Positions 17,631 to 25,600 of a DNA stretch of 64,000 nt are shown here, in pieces (the first letter of the stretch is position 1; every line of letters starts with the position of its first letter). Position numbers and translations under genes: made by a program. Under the pieces are notes generated by a model, which searched no databases, was not told the origin of the DNA, and saw only the letters and a list, made by a program, of their open reading frames with translations. Source of the stretch: Pontimicrobium sp. SW4 (GTDB lineage: Bacteria > Bacteroidota > Bacteroidia > Flavobacteriales > Flavobacteriaceae); assembly GCF_039954625.1 (NCBI RefSeq), contig NZ_CP157199.1:2232001-2296000 (forward strand), in the 5' to 3' direction.

Positions 17631-18115
17631 TCTTGCACTATTATCTTTTTTTGTTCTTTTTTATAGCTTACAATAATATGTTTAGCTATTCCCTCAACTA
17701 ACTTTATTTCATTAAAGACTTGCCCTTTAGTTAATAACTGTTGTTCTCCGTTAATAGTTATTACAAATAATTGTTGCTTAGAATTTTGATTGGTAATGAT
17801 TCCTTGATAAATTATAGGTGGCCAAACTATGGGTGGTTTCTTTTTAGTTTTAGGAGCTACTCTTCTCTTCTTTGGTATCGTTAAAGTACCTAAAAAAGGA
17901 TCTCTGTTAACCATTTGAATCGAAAATGTATCAATACTTACCATTTGCTTTGGCTTAAAGGTAGCTCCAAAATCGTTTGAAGACATCTTTGGTAAGTCTG
18001 GTTTAAACCCAGACCAAATTTTATAACCTATGATTCCCCAAACGCCAAATACAATTGTTAAAAGTAGATATGTTTTGTTCTTATTCTTCACTTTTACCGT
18101 CAACCAATTTTTCAA
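17627..18115 (-). CDS. GspC/PilP-like pilotin or inner-membrane linker
   Basis: 162 residues. One N-terminal membrane helix (YLLLTIVFGVWGIIGYKIW), then a Pro/Lys-rich linker (KKRRVAPKTKKKPPIVWPP), then a small beta domain (IIYQGIITNQNSKQQLFVITINGEQQLLTKGQVFNEIKLVE). That layout matches the HR domain of GspC and PilP, which contacts the secretin N-domains in the periplasm. Start overlaps the end of the upstream GIGT-repeat protein gene by 35 bases and its stop overlaps the GspK-like start by four, tying the surface-protein gene to the secretion genes. Confidence 0.75.
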   Translation of the reverse strand: MKNWLTVKVKNKNKTYLLLTIVFGVWGIIGYKIWSGFKPDLPKMSSNDFGATFKPKQMVSIDTFSIQMVNRDPFLGTLTIPKKRRVAPKTKKKPPIVWPPIIYQGIITNQNSKQQLFVITINGEQQLLTKGQVFNEIKLVEGIAKHIIVSYKKEQKKIIVQE

Positions 18116-19208
18116 GTATTTTTATTAACTTCTTGTTAGTAGCTTCCAAATTACTAATACGTTTTTCTTGATTGATAGTATAAAGTGTTAACTCTTCTAT
18201 TTTTTGAAGTAATTTAGAGTCCATTTCACCTAACATAATACCATTTTCAGCAACTTCTTTAGCACTTGGAATATCTTTTAAATGCCCTTTAGCTTTAATA
18301 TGTTGTTCCACTTCCTTTAATGTTGGTAAATCATAATCATTATCAAACACAAAATCGCTCCAACCTGTTTCTACTTTCACTTCTTTTGCACGAATATTAC
18401 CATTTACAGCTAGCTTCCAAGAACCAGGAGTTGTTGTCCCTATACCAACATTACCTCTAAAAAATGCCGTGTGATTTGTACCTCCAATCTCAAAACTTGA
18501 ATCTTCACCATTACGTCCAACTGCAAATCCTTGATTATTATTAAGTCCGTAAGCTATAAACTGTGTGTGAGATGTCACCAAACTTCTATTAAATCCAGGA
18601 TTGTCATTCATTCCTATTCGCCAATTTTCATCAGATCCACTCCATGTATATATTTGTTTAATACCACTACTATTTTGCAAAAGTATATCTCCATTTACTT
18701 CTAATTTTTTTCCTGGATTAGTGGTACCTATACCAACATTGCCAAACTGATCTATACGCATAAATGTATTCACTCCTCCTCTTACAAAATCAAGCTTACC
18801 ATATTGAGTATTTAAGATATCCCAAGTATTTGCAACTTCATTAAATAGTCTAATTCCAACACCATCACCCCCTTTTATTTCTAGCTTTTTTGATGGATTT
18901 GTTGTTCCAATACCAAAATTTCCATCAGAATTTATTCGGGCTCTTTCAATTCCTCCTGTTAAAAATAGAATTCTGTATTTATTACTTGCATTTTCTCCCG
19001 CATCAATATAAATATCATCAAATCTAGATTTAAACAGCCATGTCCCTGGAAATGTGCCACCATAACTTTGGATTCTATTACTGCCTCCATTGGCACTTGG
19101 AAATTGTAACTGATACAAACCCATATTCAAATTTTGTGTTTGTGTTTGACTGTACATTGCTACATAACCTAAAAGTAATGCGACTATTGTTAAAATATTT
19201 TTTTTCAT
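18081..19208 (-). CDS. GIGT-repeat ('tail-fibre-like') exported protein, copy 1
   Basis: 375 residues. Signal peptide to about residue 20 (LTIVALLLGYVAMYSQ). The body carries several copies of the motif G-x-x-GIGTTNP-x-KKLE(I/V) (around residues 97, 160 and 255), typical of trimeric, phage-fibre-like surface proteins. C-terminal module: YDLPTLKEVEQHIKAKGHL, IPSAKEVAENGIMLGEM, then a predicted coiled coil (LLQKIEELTLYTINQEKRISNLEATNKKL). I see no classical S74 autoprotease signature that I can assert. Overlaps the GspC-like gene by 35 bases, so it belongs to the secretion operon. Confidence 0.82.
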   Translation of the reverse strand: MKKNILTIVALLLGYVAMYSQTQTQNLNMGLYQLQFPSANGGSNRIQSYGGTFPGTWLFKSRFDDIYIDAGENASNKYRILFLTGGIERARINSDGNFGIGTTNPSKKLEIKGGDGVGIRLFNEVANTWDILNTQYGKLDFVRGGVNTFMRIDQFGNVGIGTTNPGKKLEVNGDILLQNSSGIKQIYTWSGSDENWRIGMNDNPGFNRSLVTSHTQFIAYGLNNNQGFAVGRNGEDSSFEIGGTNHTAFFRGNVGIGTTTPGSWKLAVNGNIRAKEVKVETGWSDFVFDNDYDLPTLKEVEQHIKAKGHLKDIPSAKEVAENGIMLGEMDSKLLQKIEELTLYTINQEKRISNLEATNKKLIKILEKLVDGKSEE

Positions 19209-19220
19209 GATATCATTATA

Positions 19221-19580
19221 TTATTCGTTAATTGTAAAACTATTTATGGTGAATTTCGATTGATAAGCAGAATTAATTCCTTTTACACGCCATTGGAAAT
19301 CACCATTTTCTAATATTACTAACACGTTAGTATTTGTAATCGTGGTATCTTTTACTATTTGTTGTGCGTCTTCAAAAGTTGGCTTAGCAATTTGTAATTG
19401 ATAACGCTCTGCTCCTTCCAAAGCTTCCCATGTAAAAGTAACTGCCGTAGTATCTATTACTACATCATTAGCTGGGGCTAAAATTACTACGGCAGCACTG
19501 GAGATATTTTCTACCTCTAATATATCATCACAGGCTATAAACCCAACGAGCATCATTATTAATATTACTGTCTTTTTCAT
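19221..19580 (-). CDS. small lipoprotein with fibronectin-like domain
   Basis: 119 residues. Lipoprotein signal MKKTVILIMMLVGFIAC with lipobox FIAC (Cys17), followed by Asp-Asp. The rest resembles one beta-sandwich: VVILAPANDVVIDTTAVTFTWEALEGAERYQLQIAKP...GDFQWRVKGIN, a pattern I associate with fibronectin type III-like domains. Probably anchored in the outer membrane. Lies 12 bases upstream of the GIGT-repeat gene and three bases after the previous lipoprotein gene. Confidence 0.75.
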   Translation of the reverse strand: MKKTVILIMMLVGFIACDDILEVENISSAAVVILAPANDVVIDTTAVTFTWEALEGAERYQLQIAKPTFEDAQQIVKDTTITNTNVLVILENGDFQWRVKGINSAYQSKFTINSFTINE

Positions 19581-19583
19581 TAG

Positions 19584-20315
19584 TTATAGTTTAAAATAAT
19601 CTACCCGTTTTTTTGCATTATGTCTAGACTTATAGGTTTTTCTAGGGCAATCGCGTCCTTGTGTTATTAGATCGACTATGGTTAGTTGCTGTTTGCTATT
19701 CTCTTGCCAACAACTGTTAACCGCCTTATAAGCAAACACGACTCCTTGATTAAATTGCAAGGTGCTTTGTTTATCATCTAGGTAACATTGCAACACATAA
19801 TTTCCCAAGGCATCTTGTATCAACTGCACTGTATTTGCCTTGGTTAGTAGTTCCTGTTCTTGCTTGTTTAACGCTATAGAAATATTGGTTACTAAAGCAG
19901 CAGCCTCATGATGCCCTAAATAATCCTTTACTCCTATATTGTCTTTGCTATTTAATGCTTCTATTAGAGCTACTTTATCTGCTAATTGTAATTGCACAAA
20001 TGTTGGTTTTACCGTTAGGGAATCAACATATGTAATTTTAATATTTGCTGATTGATAAATCTTTGCCTTTAAAAAGGCTTTATAGGCGTGTTTTGTAAAA
20101 GGAATAGAAGTCGCTATTACCTTTATTGGCTTTTTATAAACGGGAACTGCCGTACCAGCAAAAGCGCTGCTTATTATGGTACCGTTAGTATTACCAATAC
20201 TTCCTAGTGTTTGCTGTACTTGTGTGGTTTTTTGAAATTCTTGTTGCACACTTATGGTTTTACAACCTGTAATGCAACTTAAAACTACCAACCATTTAAA
20301 AATATGCTTACTCAT
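19584..20315 (-). CDS. lipoprotein of unknown function, first gene of unit C
   Basis: 243 residues. Signal MSKHIFKWLVVLSCITGC with lipobox ITGC (Cys18). The body is alpha/beta, without a recognised domain; a C-terminal basic stretch GRDCPRKTYKSRHNAKKRVDYFKL. First cistron of the minus-strand operon that ends with the secretion genes; preceded by two copies of the shared 15-bp promoter element. A secretin pilotin or surface factor is possible but unproven. Confidence 0.65.
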   Translation of the reverse strand: MSKHIFKWLVVLSCITGCKTISVQQEFQKTTQVQQTLGSIGNTNGTIISSAFAGTAVPVYKKPIKVIATSIPFTKHAYKAFLKAKIYQSANIKITYVDSLTVKPTFVQLQLADKVALIEALNSKDNIGVKDYLGHHEAAALVTNISIALNKQEQELLTKANTVQLIQDALGNYVLQCYLDDKQSTLQFNQGVVFAYKAVNSCWQENSKQQLTIVDLITQGRDCPRKTYKSRHNAKKRVDYFKL

Positions 20316-20338
20316 TTATTCCAAACTATTATAAAGAA

Positions 20339-20405
20339 TAAATGTATTGCTATTTGCTTAGAAATTGCTAAGGTTTTAGCTTAGAAAAAGTAAGGTTTTT
20401 GCTTG
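20339..20405 (-). promoter_or_regulatory. unit C promoter: two 15-bp elements and a -7-like box
   Basis: TAAGGTTTTAGCTTA at 20369-20383 and TAAGGTTTTTGCTTG at 20391-20405 (22-bp repeat). A -7-like box reads TACATTTA on the minus strand (20339-20346). There are exactly 22 nt between the box and the nearest element. No TTG -33 box; the element occupies that zone, as expected for activator-dependent promoters. Confidence 0.65.
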
Positions 20406-20430
20406 TTTTATTACTTAATATTAAATACTA

Positions 20431-20447
20431 CGAAGTCATAGACTTCG
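20431..20447. repeat. REP hairpin 1
   Basis: CGAAGTC-ATA-GACTTCG, perfect 7-bp arms. Confidence 0.8.
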
Positions 20448-20514
20448 CAGAGCATTTTACATTAATTTTAAATGTAACTTTATGAATGCTCATTATTGAA
20501 TTTAATAAGCTATA

Positions 20515-20531
20515 CGAAGTTTGCAACTTCG
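20515..20531. repeat. REP hairpin 2
   Basis: CGAAGTT-TGC-AACTTCG, perfect 7-bp arms. Confidence 0.8.
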
Positions 20532-20652
20532 CACTATCAAGAATCAAATTTTAGATCTAAAACCTGTTCTCGATACAATTTTCTATTGAAAATCACTCGA
20601 ACTGACATTCAGTAATAAAAATGCACTACCGTGAATATTACAAGCCAAGCTA

Positions 20653-20673
20653 TGCGAAGTTTATAACTTCGCA
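20653..20673. repeat. REP hairpin 3
   Basis: TGCGAAGTT-TAT-AACTTCGCA, perfect 9-bp arms, nine bases beyond the RAYT stop codon. Confidence 0.8.
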
Positions 20674-20681
20674 TCATAAAA

Positions 20682-21284
20682 CTACCAAACAATGCTTTTC
20701 CAAAAAGCATTATCTACATGCACATTTATAACAGGATTGTCAACGATTGTTACATCTAACACACCATGCCCTAAAACATAATTTGCAGCACTAGAATATA
20801 CATAATGTGATGCTTTCTCTACAAGTCCTGCTCTTACTGGATTTAAATGAATATAATCTAACTTAGACCATAAAAACTTAGTACTATAAATTTCTTCTGG
20901 ATGATTACCGTATCTCCAAAATTGATATGTTTTATTTCTGTTATGTGTTTCGGTTGCTTTTGAAAACTGTGCTAACATCCATTCGCGTCTGCTTTCTTTT
21001 CCTGTTTTAATTTGATTTATAATCGCTTTTGCTGTAAATTTTTTAAAGTCTCTTATCAAACCTGATAAATCGTTATCCCTACTTTGAATTATTAAATGCA
21101 CATGATTACTCATTATTACATATCCAAAAACAACCATCCCTTTTTCCTTAATACAGTAGTTTAAGTTTTCTATAATAATGTCTTTATAAACTTTTCTTGT
21201 AAAAATGTCTATCCAATCTACTACAGTAAATGTTACGTAGTGTACTTTAGATTGATCTCGTATTTTATAGCCATCTGTTTCCAT
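20682..21284 (-). mobile_element. REP-associated tyrosine transposase (RAYT, Y1/IS200-like)
   Basis: 200 residues of the Y1_Tnp superfamily. The HUH-type motif is seen as MSNHVHLIIQ, preceded by GYVIM. Further family segments are LSGLIRDFKKFTAKAIINQI and, near the C-terminus, WSKLDYIHLNPVRAGLVEKASHYVYSSAANY, which contains the family's conserved Asn-Pro-(x)-Arg and tyrosines. RAYTs are single-copy, domesticated relatives of IS200 transposases that act on REP hairpins. Here six such hairpins flank the gene within 1.2 kb, which supports the assignment. It lies between units B and C. Confidence 0.9.
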
Positions 21285-21331
21285 AGCTTTTAAATATATA
21301 AAAAAAATGCTGTGCTACTTTTATTGCTTTA

Positions 21332-21348
21332 CGAAGTTTTAAACTTCG
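21332..21348. repeat. REP hairpin 4
   Basis: CGAAGTT-TTA-AACTTCG, 7-bp arms. Confidence 0.8.
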
Positions 21349-21370
21349 CATATAAACATAATAAAAGCAA

Positions 21371-21399
21371 AAGCTACACCTAATATAAAAATGTAGCTT
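21371..21399 (-). terminator. hairpin terminator, first copy
   Basis: AAGCTACA (21371-21378) / TGTAGCTT (21392-21399). On the minus strand it is followed by TTTTGCTTTTATT. An outer pair TAAAAGCAA / TTGCTTTTA could extend the structure. Confidence 0.55.
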
Positions 21400-21440
21400 C
21401 TTATTAACTATTGCTTTTACTTCTTCTTATTACTATGCTC

Positions 21441-21457
21441 CGAAGTCATAGACTTCG
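21441..21457. repeat. REP hairpin 5
   Basis: CGAAGTC-ATA-GACTTCG, identical to hairpin 1. Confidence 0.8.
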
Positions 21458-21501
21458 AAGAGCTGGGTTTAAAACTTCGCATATAAACATAATAAAAGCA
21501 A

Positions 21502-21527
21502 AAGCTACACCTTATAAAATGTAGCTT
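21502..21527 (-). terminator. hairpin terminator, second copy
   Basis: AAGCTACA (21502-21509) / TGTAGCTT (21520-21527), the duplicated version of the hairpin at 21371. Confidence 0.55.
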
Positions 21528-21568
21528 CTTATTAATTATTGCTTTTACTTCTTCTTATTACTATGCTC

Positions 21569-21585
21569 CGAAGTCATAGACTTCG
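21569..21585. repeat. REP hairpin 6
   Basis: CGAAGTC-ATA-GACTTCG, identical to hairpins 1 and 5. Confidence 0.8.
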
Positions 21586-21610
21586 AAGAGCTGGGTCTCT
21601 AAACTTACAC

Positions 21611-21651
21611 CAAAAGAAAAAGAGCATATATATATTACTATAGATGCTCTT
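21611..21651 (-). terminator. terminator of unit B
   Basis: AAGAGCAT (21620-21627) pairs with ATGCTCTT (21644-21651). The minus-strand transcript continues with TTTTCTTTTG. Located 33 bases after the last gene of the RHS operon. Confidence 0.7.
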
Positions 21652-21683
21652 ATTCGTGATTTTAATGCTAAAAAAGCGTATGC

Positions 21684-22211
21684 TTAATTCAGTAACTTAA
21701 AAGTTTCAAAAAAGGTATTAGCTGATTGTAAATACTTCTCGAAGTCTTTGGTCTTTGCTGTATAAGTGATTAAATAAGCCTTATTGTTTTTAATTAAATA
21801 AGCCTGTTTCAATTTAAGGTCTAAAAAATTCCCTTTACTTATGTCTTTTGGGATTGTGTAAAAAAGCTCTTTAGCGTTAACACCTCCTATTGTAACACCT
21901 TTGTCACTTGTAACTGTATTTTTCCCAAGAGCCTGTTGCATTTGCTGTAATGTAAGATTGTGATAATCTTCTAAACTCATAGGGTTCTGTGATAAGTCTT
22001 GAACAATTACATTCAAATTGTTTCTAAAGTTAGTTTTATCTTCCTTATCTCCTTTGGTTAAAAAAACTGTATGACCATTCATAAGCTGTTTTTCCCATAA
22101 GTCATTATAGGAAAATGCAAATCCTCCTTTCTCACTCTTATATTCCTGTAATTTCTCTTGTGAGCAACCAGTAAGGCTCATCATTAAAAATAAAATTGTT
22201 ATGTATTTCAT
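21684..22211 (-). CDS. PsbP/DcrB-like lipoprotein
   Basis: 175 residues. Lipoprotein signal MKYITILFLMMSLTGC with lipobox LTGC (Cys16). The mature part reads YKSEKGGFAFSYNDLWEKQLMNGHTVFLTKG...NLNVIVQDLSQNPMSLEDYHNLTLQQMQ...LKQAYLIKNNKAYLITYTAKTKDFEKYLQSANTFFETFKL, the layout of PsbP-like small lipoproteins in Bacteroidota. Role unknown. Three bases downstream of the candidate immunity gene and last in unit B; it could be part of the self-protection or accessory set of the RHS protein. Confidence 0.7.
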   Translation of the reverse strand: MKYITILFLMMSLTGCSQEKLQEYKSEKGGFAFSYNDLWEKQLMNGHTVFLTKGDKEDKTNFRNNLNVIVQDLSQNPMSLEDYHNLTLQQMQQALGKNTVTSDKGVTIGGVNAKELFYTIPKDISKGNFLDLKLKQAYLIKNNKAYLITYTAKTKDFEKYLQSANTFFETFKLLN

Positions 22212-22214
22212 ATT

Positions 22215-22640
22215 TTATTCATCTATTCTTTTACGGTTGAACAAAAATAATTTGTAGTTAAAACTTTCTACTTTGATTAAATATTTCAACTCATTTATAG
22301 GTTTATCTCTAAAAAAATTATTTTCCTCAATGACAGCAAAATAATAATTGTTTGTCTTACTTATAAAAAAATATAATTCATAAAATGATTGAACTGCTTC
22401 GACAACTCCTTCATCATCAAGCCTTCTAAAATCATACGGACTATCTTCTTTTAATAAAGCTAACTTTAAATAAGATTTATCTTCTATTATTCTTTTAAGT
22501 TTTGAAAAAGTATCACCTTTTTCGTTAACAGACTTTAAATAATAGGCTTTTTTTATTGCTATATTCTTTGCTTCGTTTGAAACAAAATGATGCAATTTTT
22601 TAAACCATTTGTCTTTATTTAATTCCAATACTACACTCAT
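22215..22640 (-). CDS. unknown cytosolic protein, candidate immunity protein for the RHS tip
   Basis: 141 residues, no signal peptide and no membrane segment. Mixed alpha/beta, rich in Lys, Phe and Tyr (SFYELYFFISKTNNYYFAVIEENNFF). I recognise no family. It starts seven bases after the stop of the RHS gene. A short, unrelated, cytosolic gene directly behind an RHS protein with a variable tip is the classic place for an immunity gene. The assignment rests on position only. Confidence 0.5.
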   Translation of the reverse strand: MSVVLELNKDKWFKKLHHFVSNEAKNIAIKKAYYLKSVNEKGDTFSKLKRIIEDKSYLKLALLKEDSPYDFRRLDDEGVVEAVQSFYELYFFISKTNNYYFAVIEENNFFRDKPINELKYLIKVESFNYKLFLFNRKRIDE

Positions 22641-22647
22641 AATTTAA

Positions 22648-25600
22648 CTAATCAAATTCTCTGTAAATGGCGCCACCTGCTGAATAGCCAGCCGCATAAC
22701 CTACAGCTCCACCTATAAGACCGCCAACAAGTGTACCAACTGGTCCAAAAGCTGACCCTATTAACGCACCTGCTTTAGCTCCTCCCCAAGCACCTGCCCA
22801 TCCACCTGCTTCTTGACTTATTGCCAAACCTTTATCTTCAGCACTGTGAATATGTTCAACTGTTGAATAAACACCATAAACAATAGTCGCTCTTGAAGCT
22901 CCCTTCAGTAGTGTTCCTTTAACCCCAAAGTTCCTTGTATTAGTATTGCCTTTCCCTTCAACTCTGATTTCTTTCTTTCCTGTAGCAAAATCGTGTGCGG
23001 TTTGCATTTGAGCTCGTCTCGATTTAGCAAGCTCTGAAACTGCTTGACCAGACCTTGTCATTCTGCTTCTTGCTTCCCCTTGTAAATCATAACGCTTTAA
23101 AGCATATTCCATTTGAGACAGTTCACCACGCTTAAATCCTTCAAAATAAAATCTATCATTAGGTACGTAAAAGTTGTTTCTTACCCAAGAAGCGTGTTCT
23201 AACCCTACGGCAACAGGTGCAGCTCCTTTAATCCAAGTATCACCTCTTGATGCTGTAATAACAACTTCATCTAAAAGTATTGTAGCTATTGGTGGGTCTG
23301 GACAGTCAGGGCAATCGGTCATTCCTCCCGTAGGGTCTATTCTATTTAACCAATTGTTACCCATTGCAAGATATGGGCTAAAAAACTCTCCGTAAGGGTC
23401 AGGTGCTATCCATCTATTAATACGAGCATCGTATAAGCGAAGTGTAAACGCATTCTTTCCAGTCTCTCTATCTTTTTCTTGTCCTTGATAGTCATATCTA
23501 TAATCTCCGACAACATTCCTACCGGGCATCGCCATCCCGCCGGGGTAATAATCGGTATAACTCAACATAAGCATATTGTTATTACTATCTTTACTAATTA
23601 CCGCCCTGACATTGCCTAAATGGTCAGTAAGTTGATAAGCCGTACTACTGTCTTGTCTATTATACACCCCTATACGACTACTTCCATAAATAGGTTGTTC
23701 TTTAAGCGTGTTGCCATTATAAATAGCCATCACACTTCCTGCGGCATCACGTACGTAATAATCTGTATTTGTCAATGAACCTGCAGTGTAAATTTCCTTT
23801 TTTACACGGTGTCCTTTATCGTTATAAAAGAACTTTACCAAAGGTACATTTTTTTTAGATACTTCGGTTACCAAGCCGCTCGTGTTATAGATATACCTAA
23901 CAATGTTTGTAGGGTCAGCAACAGCTTCTTCATGATCTTCAATAAGTTGCCCAATGCTATTATACACATAATTACCTGTGGCTTGTGTTTTTAAATCATC
24001 AGCATTGGTAGTCCCTGTTACGGCGTCTTGGACATAATCTAGTTGGTTTTTACCTGTTATGTAATCATAGGTAAACTCATCCATAGCGTTACTGCCACTT
24101 TCAGTATTTTTATTACGGTTTAGGGTTTTTATATTCCCATTAGCATCGTAAGTAATAGAAGTAACATCGTAATCGCCCGTATTTTGAGTATCAAAACTAC
24201 TAAGGGTATATATTTTGGCCGTGACACCACTTCCTGTTTGGGCATGAAACCCAGGAGATAATGTTATGCTATTAGTGGCTTCAAGAGCAAGAATATTGCC
24301 ACTTGCAGTTACTGCGGTGGAGCTTATATTGGCTTGCAAATTAGTATTTGTAGTATTACCAATAATATTTTCGCCATAGTCGGCTGCTTGTAACCAATTA
24401 TTTTTATTGTACTCGTAATTGTATGCATTTTCGCTAGGTGCTGTTAATGCATTACTATGTGTATTCCATCGTGTCGTTTTAATATTACCATTAAATTGGT
24501 CTGTACCAAAAGGAGTGGTAGTAATATTGCTTCTTTGTGTACGTGCATAATCGTTTTGATGGTAGTCTATAAGCATCCCAAAGGCATCATCGGTATCTCC
24601 TCCTGGGTCTTGAGTTGGGCTTAAACTAGGGTGGTTAATGGCTTTTAACTGGCCATTTAAGTTATACACATAATCGGTACCTTGTATTGCATCTTTTAAG
24701 AGCTCTTTACGCTTAAGTGCTCCGTTTTCATAATAAGTATAACTTTCTTGTAAAATAAACGCTGTGTTATCTGTTGAGGTAGCAACACTTGTTAATTGTC
24801 CTGCAGAATTATAATTGTATCTATGAATAAATAATTCATTAGCATTATATTTTTGATATATCACCTTGGTAACATGCCCTTTGGCGAAGTCGTACTCATA
24901 ATCTATAGTTTTTGTACCTAAACCATTAATGTACTGTACTATCCATTTTACGCGTCCATATATATCGTAACTATACCAAGTAGTTGTTGTTTCTGGTGAT
25001 TTGGTATAGGTTATTGCAACATTACTCGCTAAAAACTTAGCAATATATTGTTGCTTTTCTAATGTAGTTAAGCCCATATCGGTTAGTGCCTGATCGAGTG
25101 TTTTTGAGGGTGGTGTTACCCCTGCTGGAATATCATGACTGTCATATATAGTAAAATGCTGTTCTTTTTTTGTTCCAGCAGGTAAAACTGCACTATCTGG
25201 GTCTGCCGTAGCAAAACTATTGCTAGACAATACGCCACTTTCTATAGGGCGTCCTAAATCGTCATAATTAGTATATGAAAATTCGTTATTTGTTGCTTGT
25301 AATACATTTTGCGAAAAACGTATTTGTCCATCTTTACGGTATTTAAAATTGGCAGCCCCTTCATCTGGGCTTGTTGTGCTTAATAATTGCCCAAGTGTAT
25401 TATAAGCAAATGTACTTGACATATCATGGTTTCGTACAGAAGTACTTAATGTTAAAGCATCATCAAAACCTTGAGGCTGTACACTTTGTGTAAGCCTTCC
25501 TGCTTTGTCGTAAAAGTTTAAGCTGTAATCGTAATAATTTACATCATAACTAACACCTACTTGATTAGTATTATCTATTAAATCTATTGTGGAACCGTTT

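Larger units (their letters stand above)
20406..20681. other. REP-rich intergenic region
   Basis: The stretch from the unit C promoter to the RAYT gene carries no gene. It holds three CGAAGT/ACTTCG hairpins and one imperfect dyad at 20568-20612 (GTTCTCGAT... with CACTCGAAC) that resembles the element at 33124-33166. Confidence 0.7.
21337..21596. repeat. two-copy tandem duplication, ~129 bp each
   Basis: Copy 1 about 21337-21467 and copy 2 about 21468-21596. Each runs from a TTTAAACTTCGC-like half-REP through an AAGCTACA/TGTAGCTT hairpin to a full CGAAGTC hairpin and AGAGCTGGG. They differ by a 3-base indel and one or two substitutions, so the duplication is recent. Confidence 0.85.
21285..21683. 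other. REP-rich intergenic region with tandem duplication
   Basis: No gene. Contains three REP hairpins, a ~129-bp tandem duplication and hairpin terminators that read on the minus strand, described separately. Confidence 0.75.

Noticed and set aside
20431..21585. Possible CRISPR array
   Set aside because: The repeated dyads are 17-21 bp, unevenly spaced and separated by non-unique sequence, and no cas genes are present. REP elements with a RAYT explain them.
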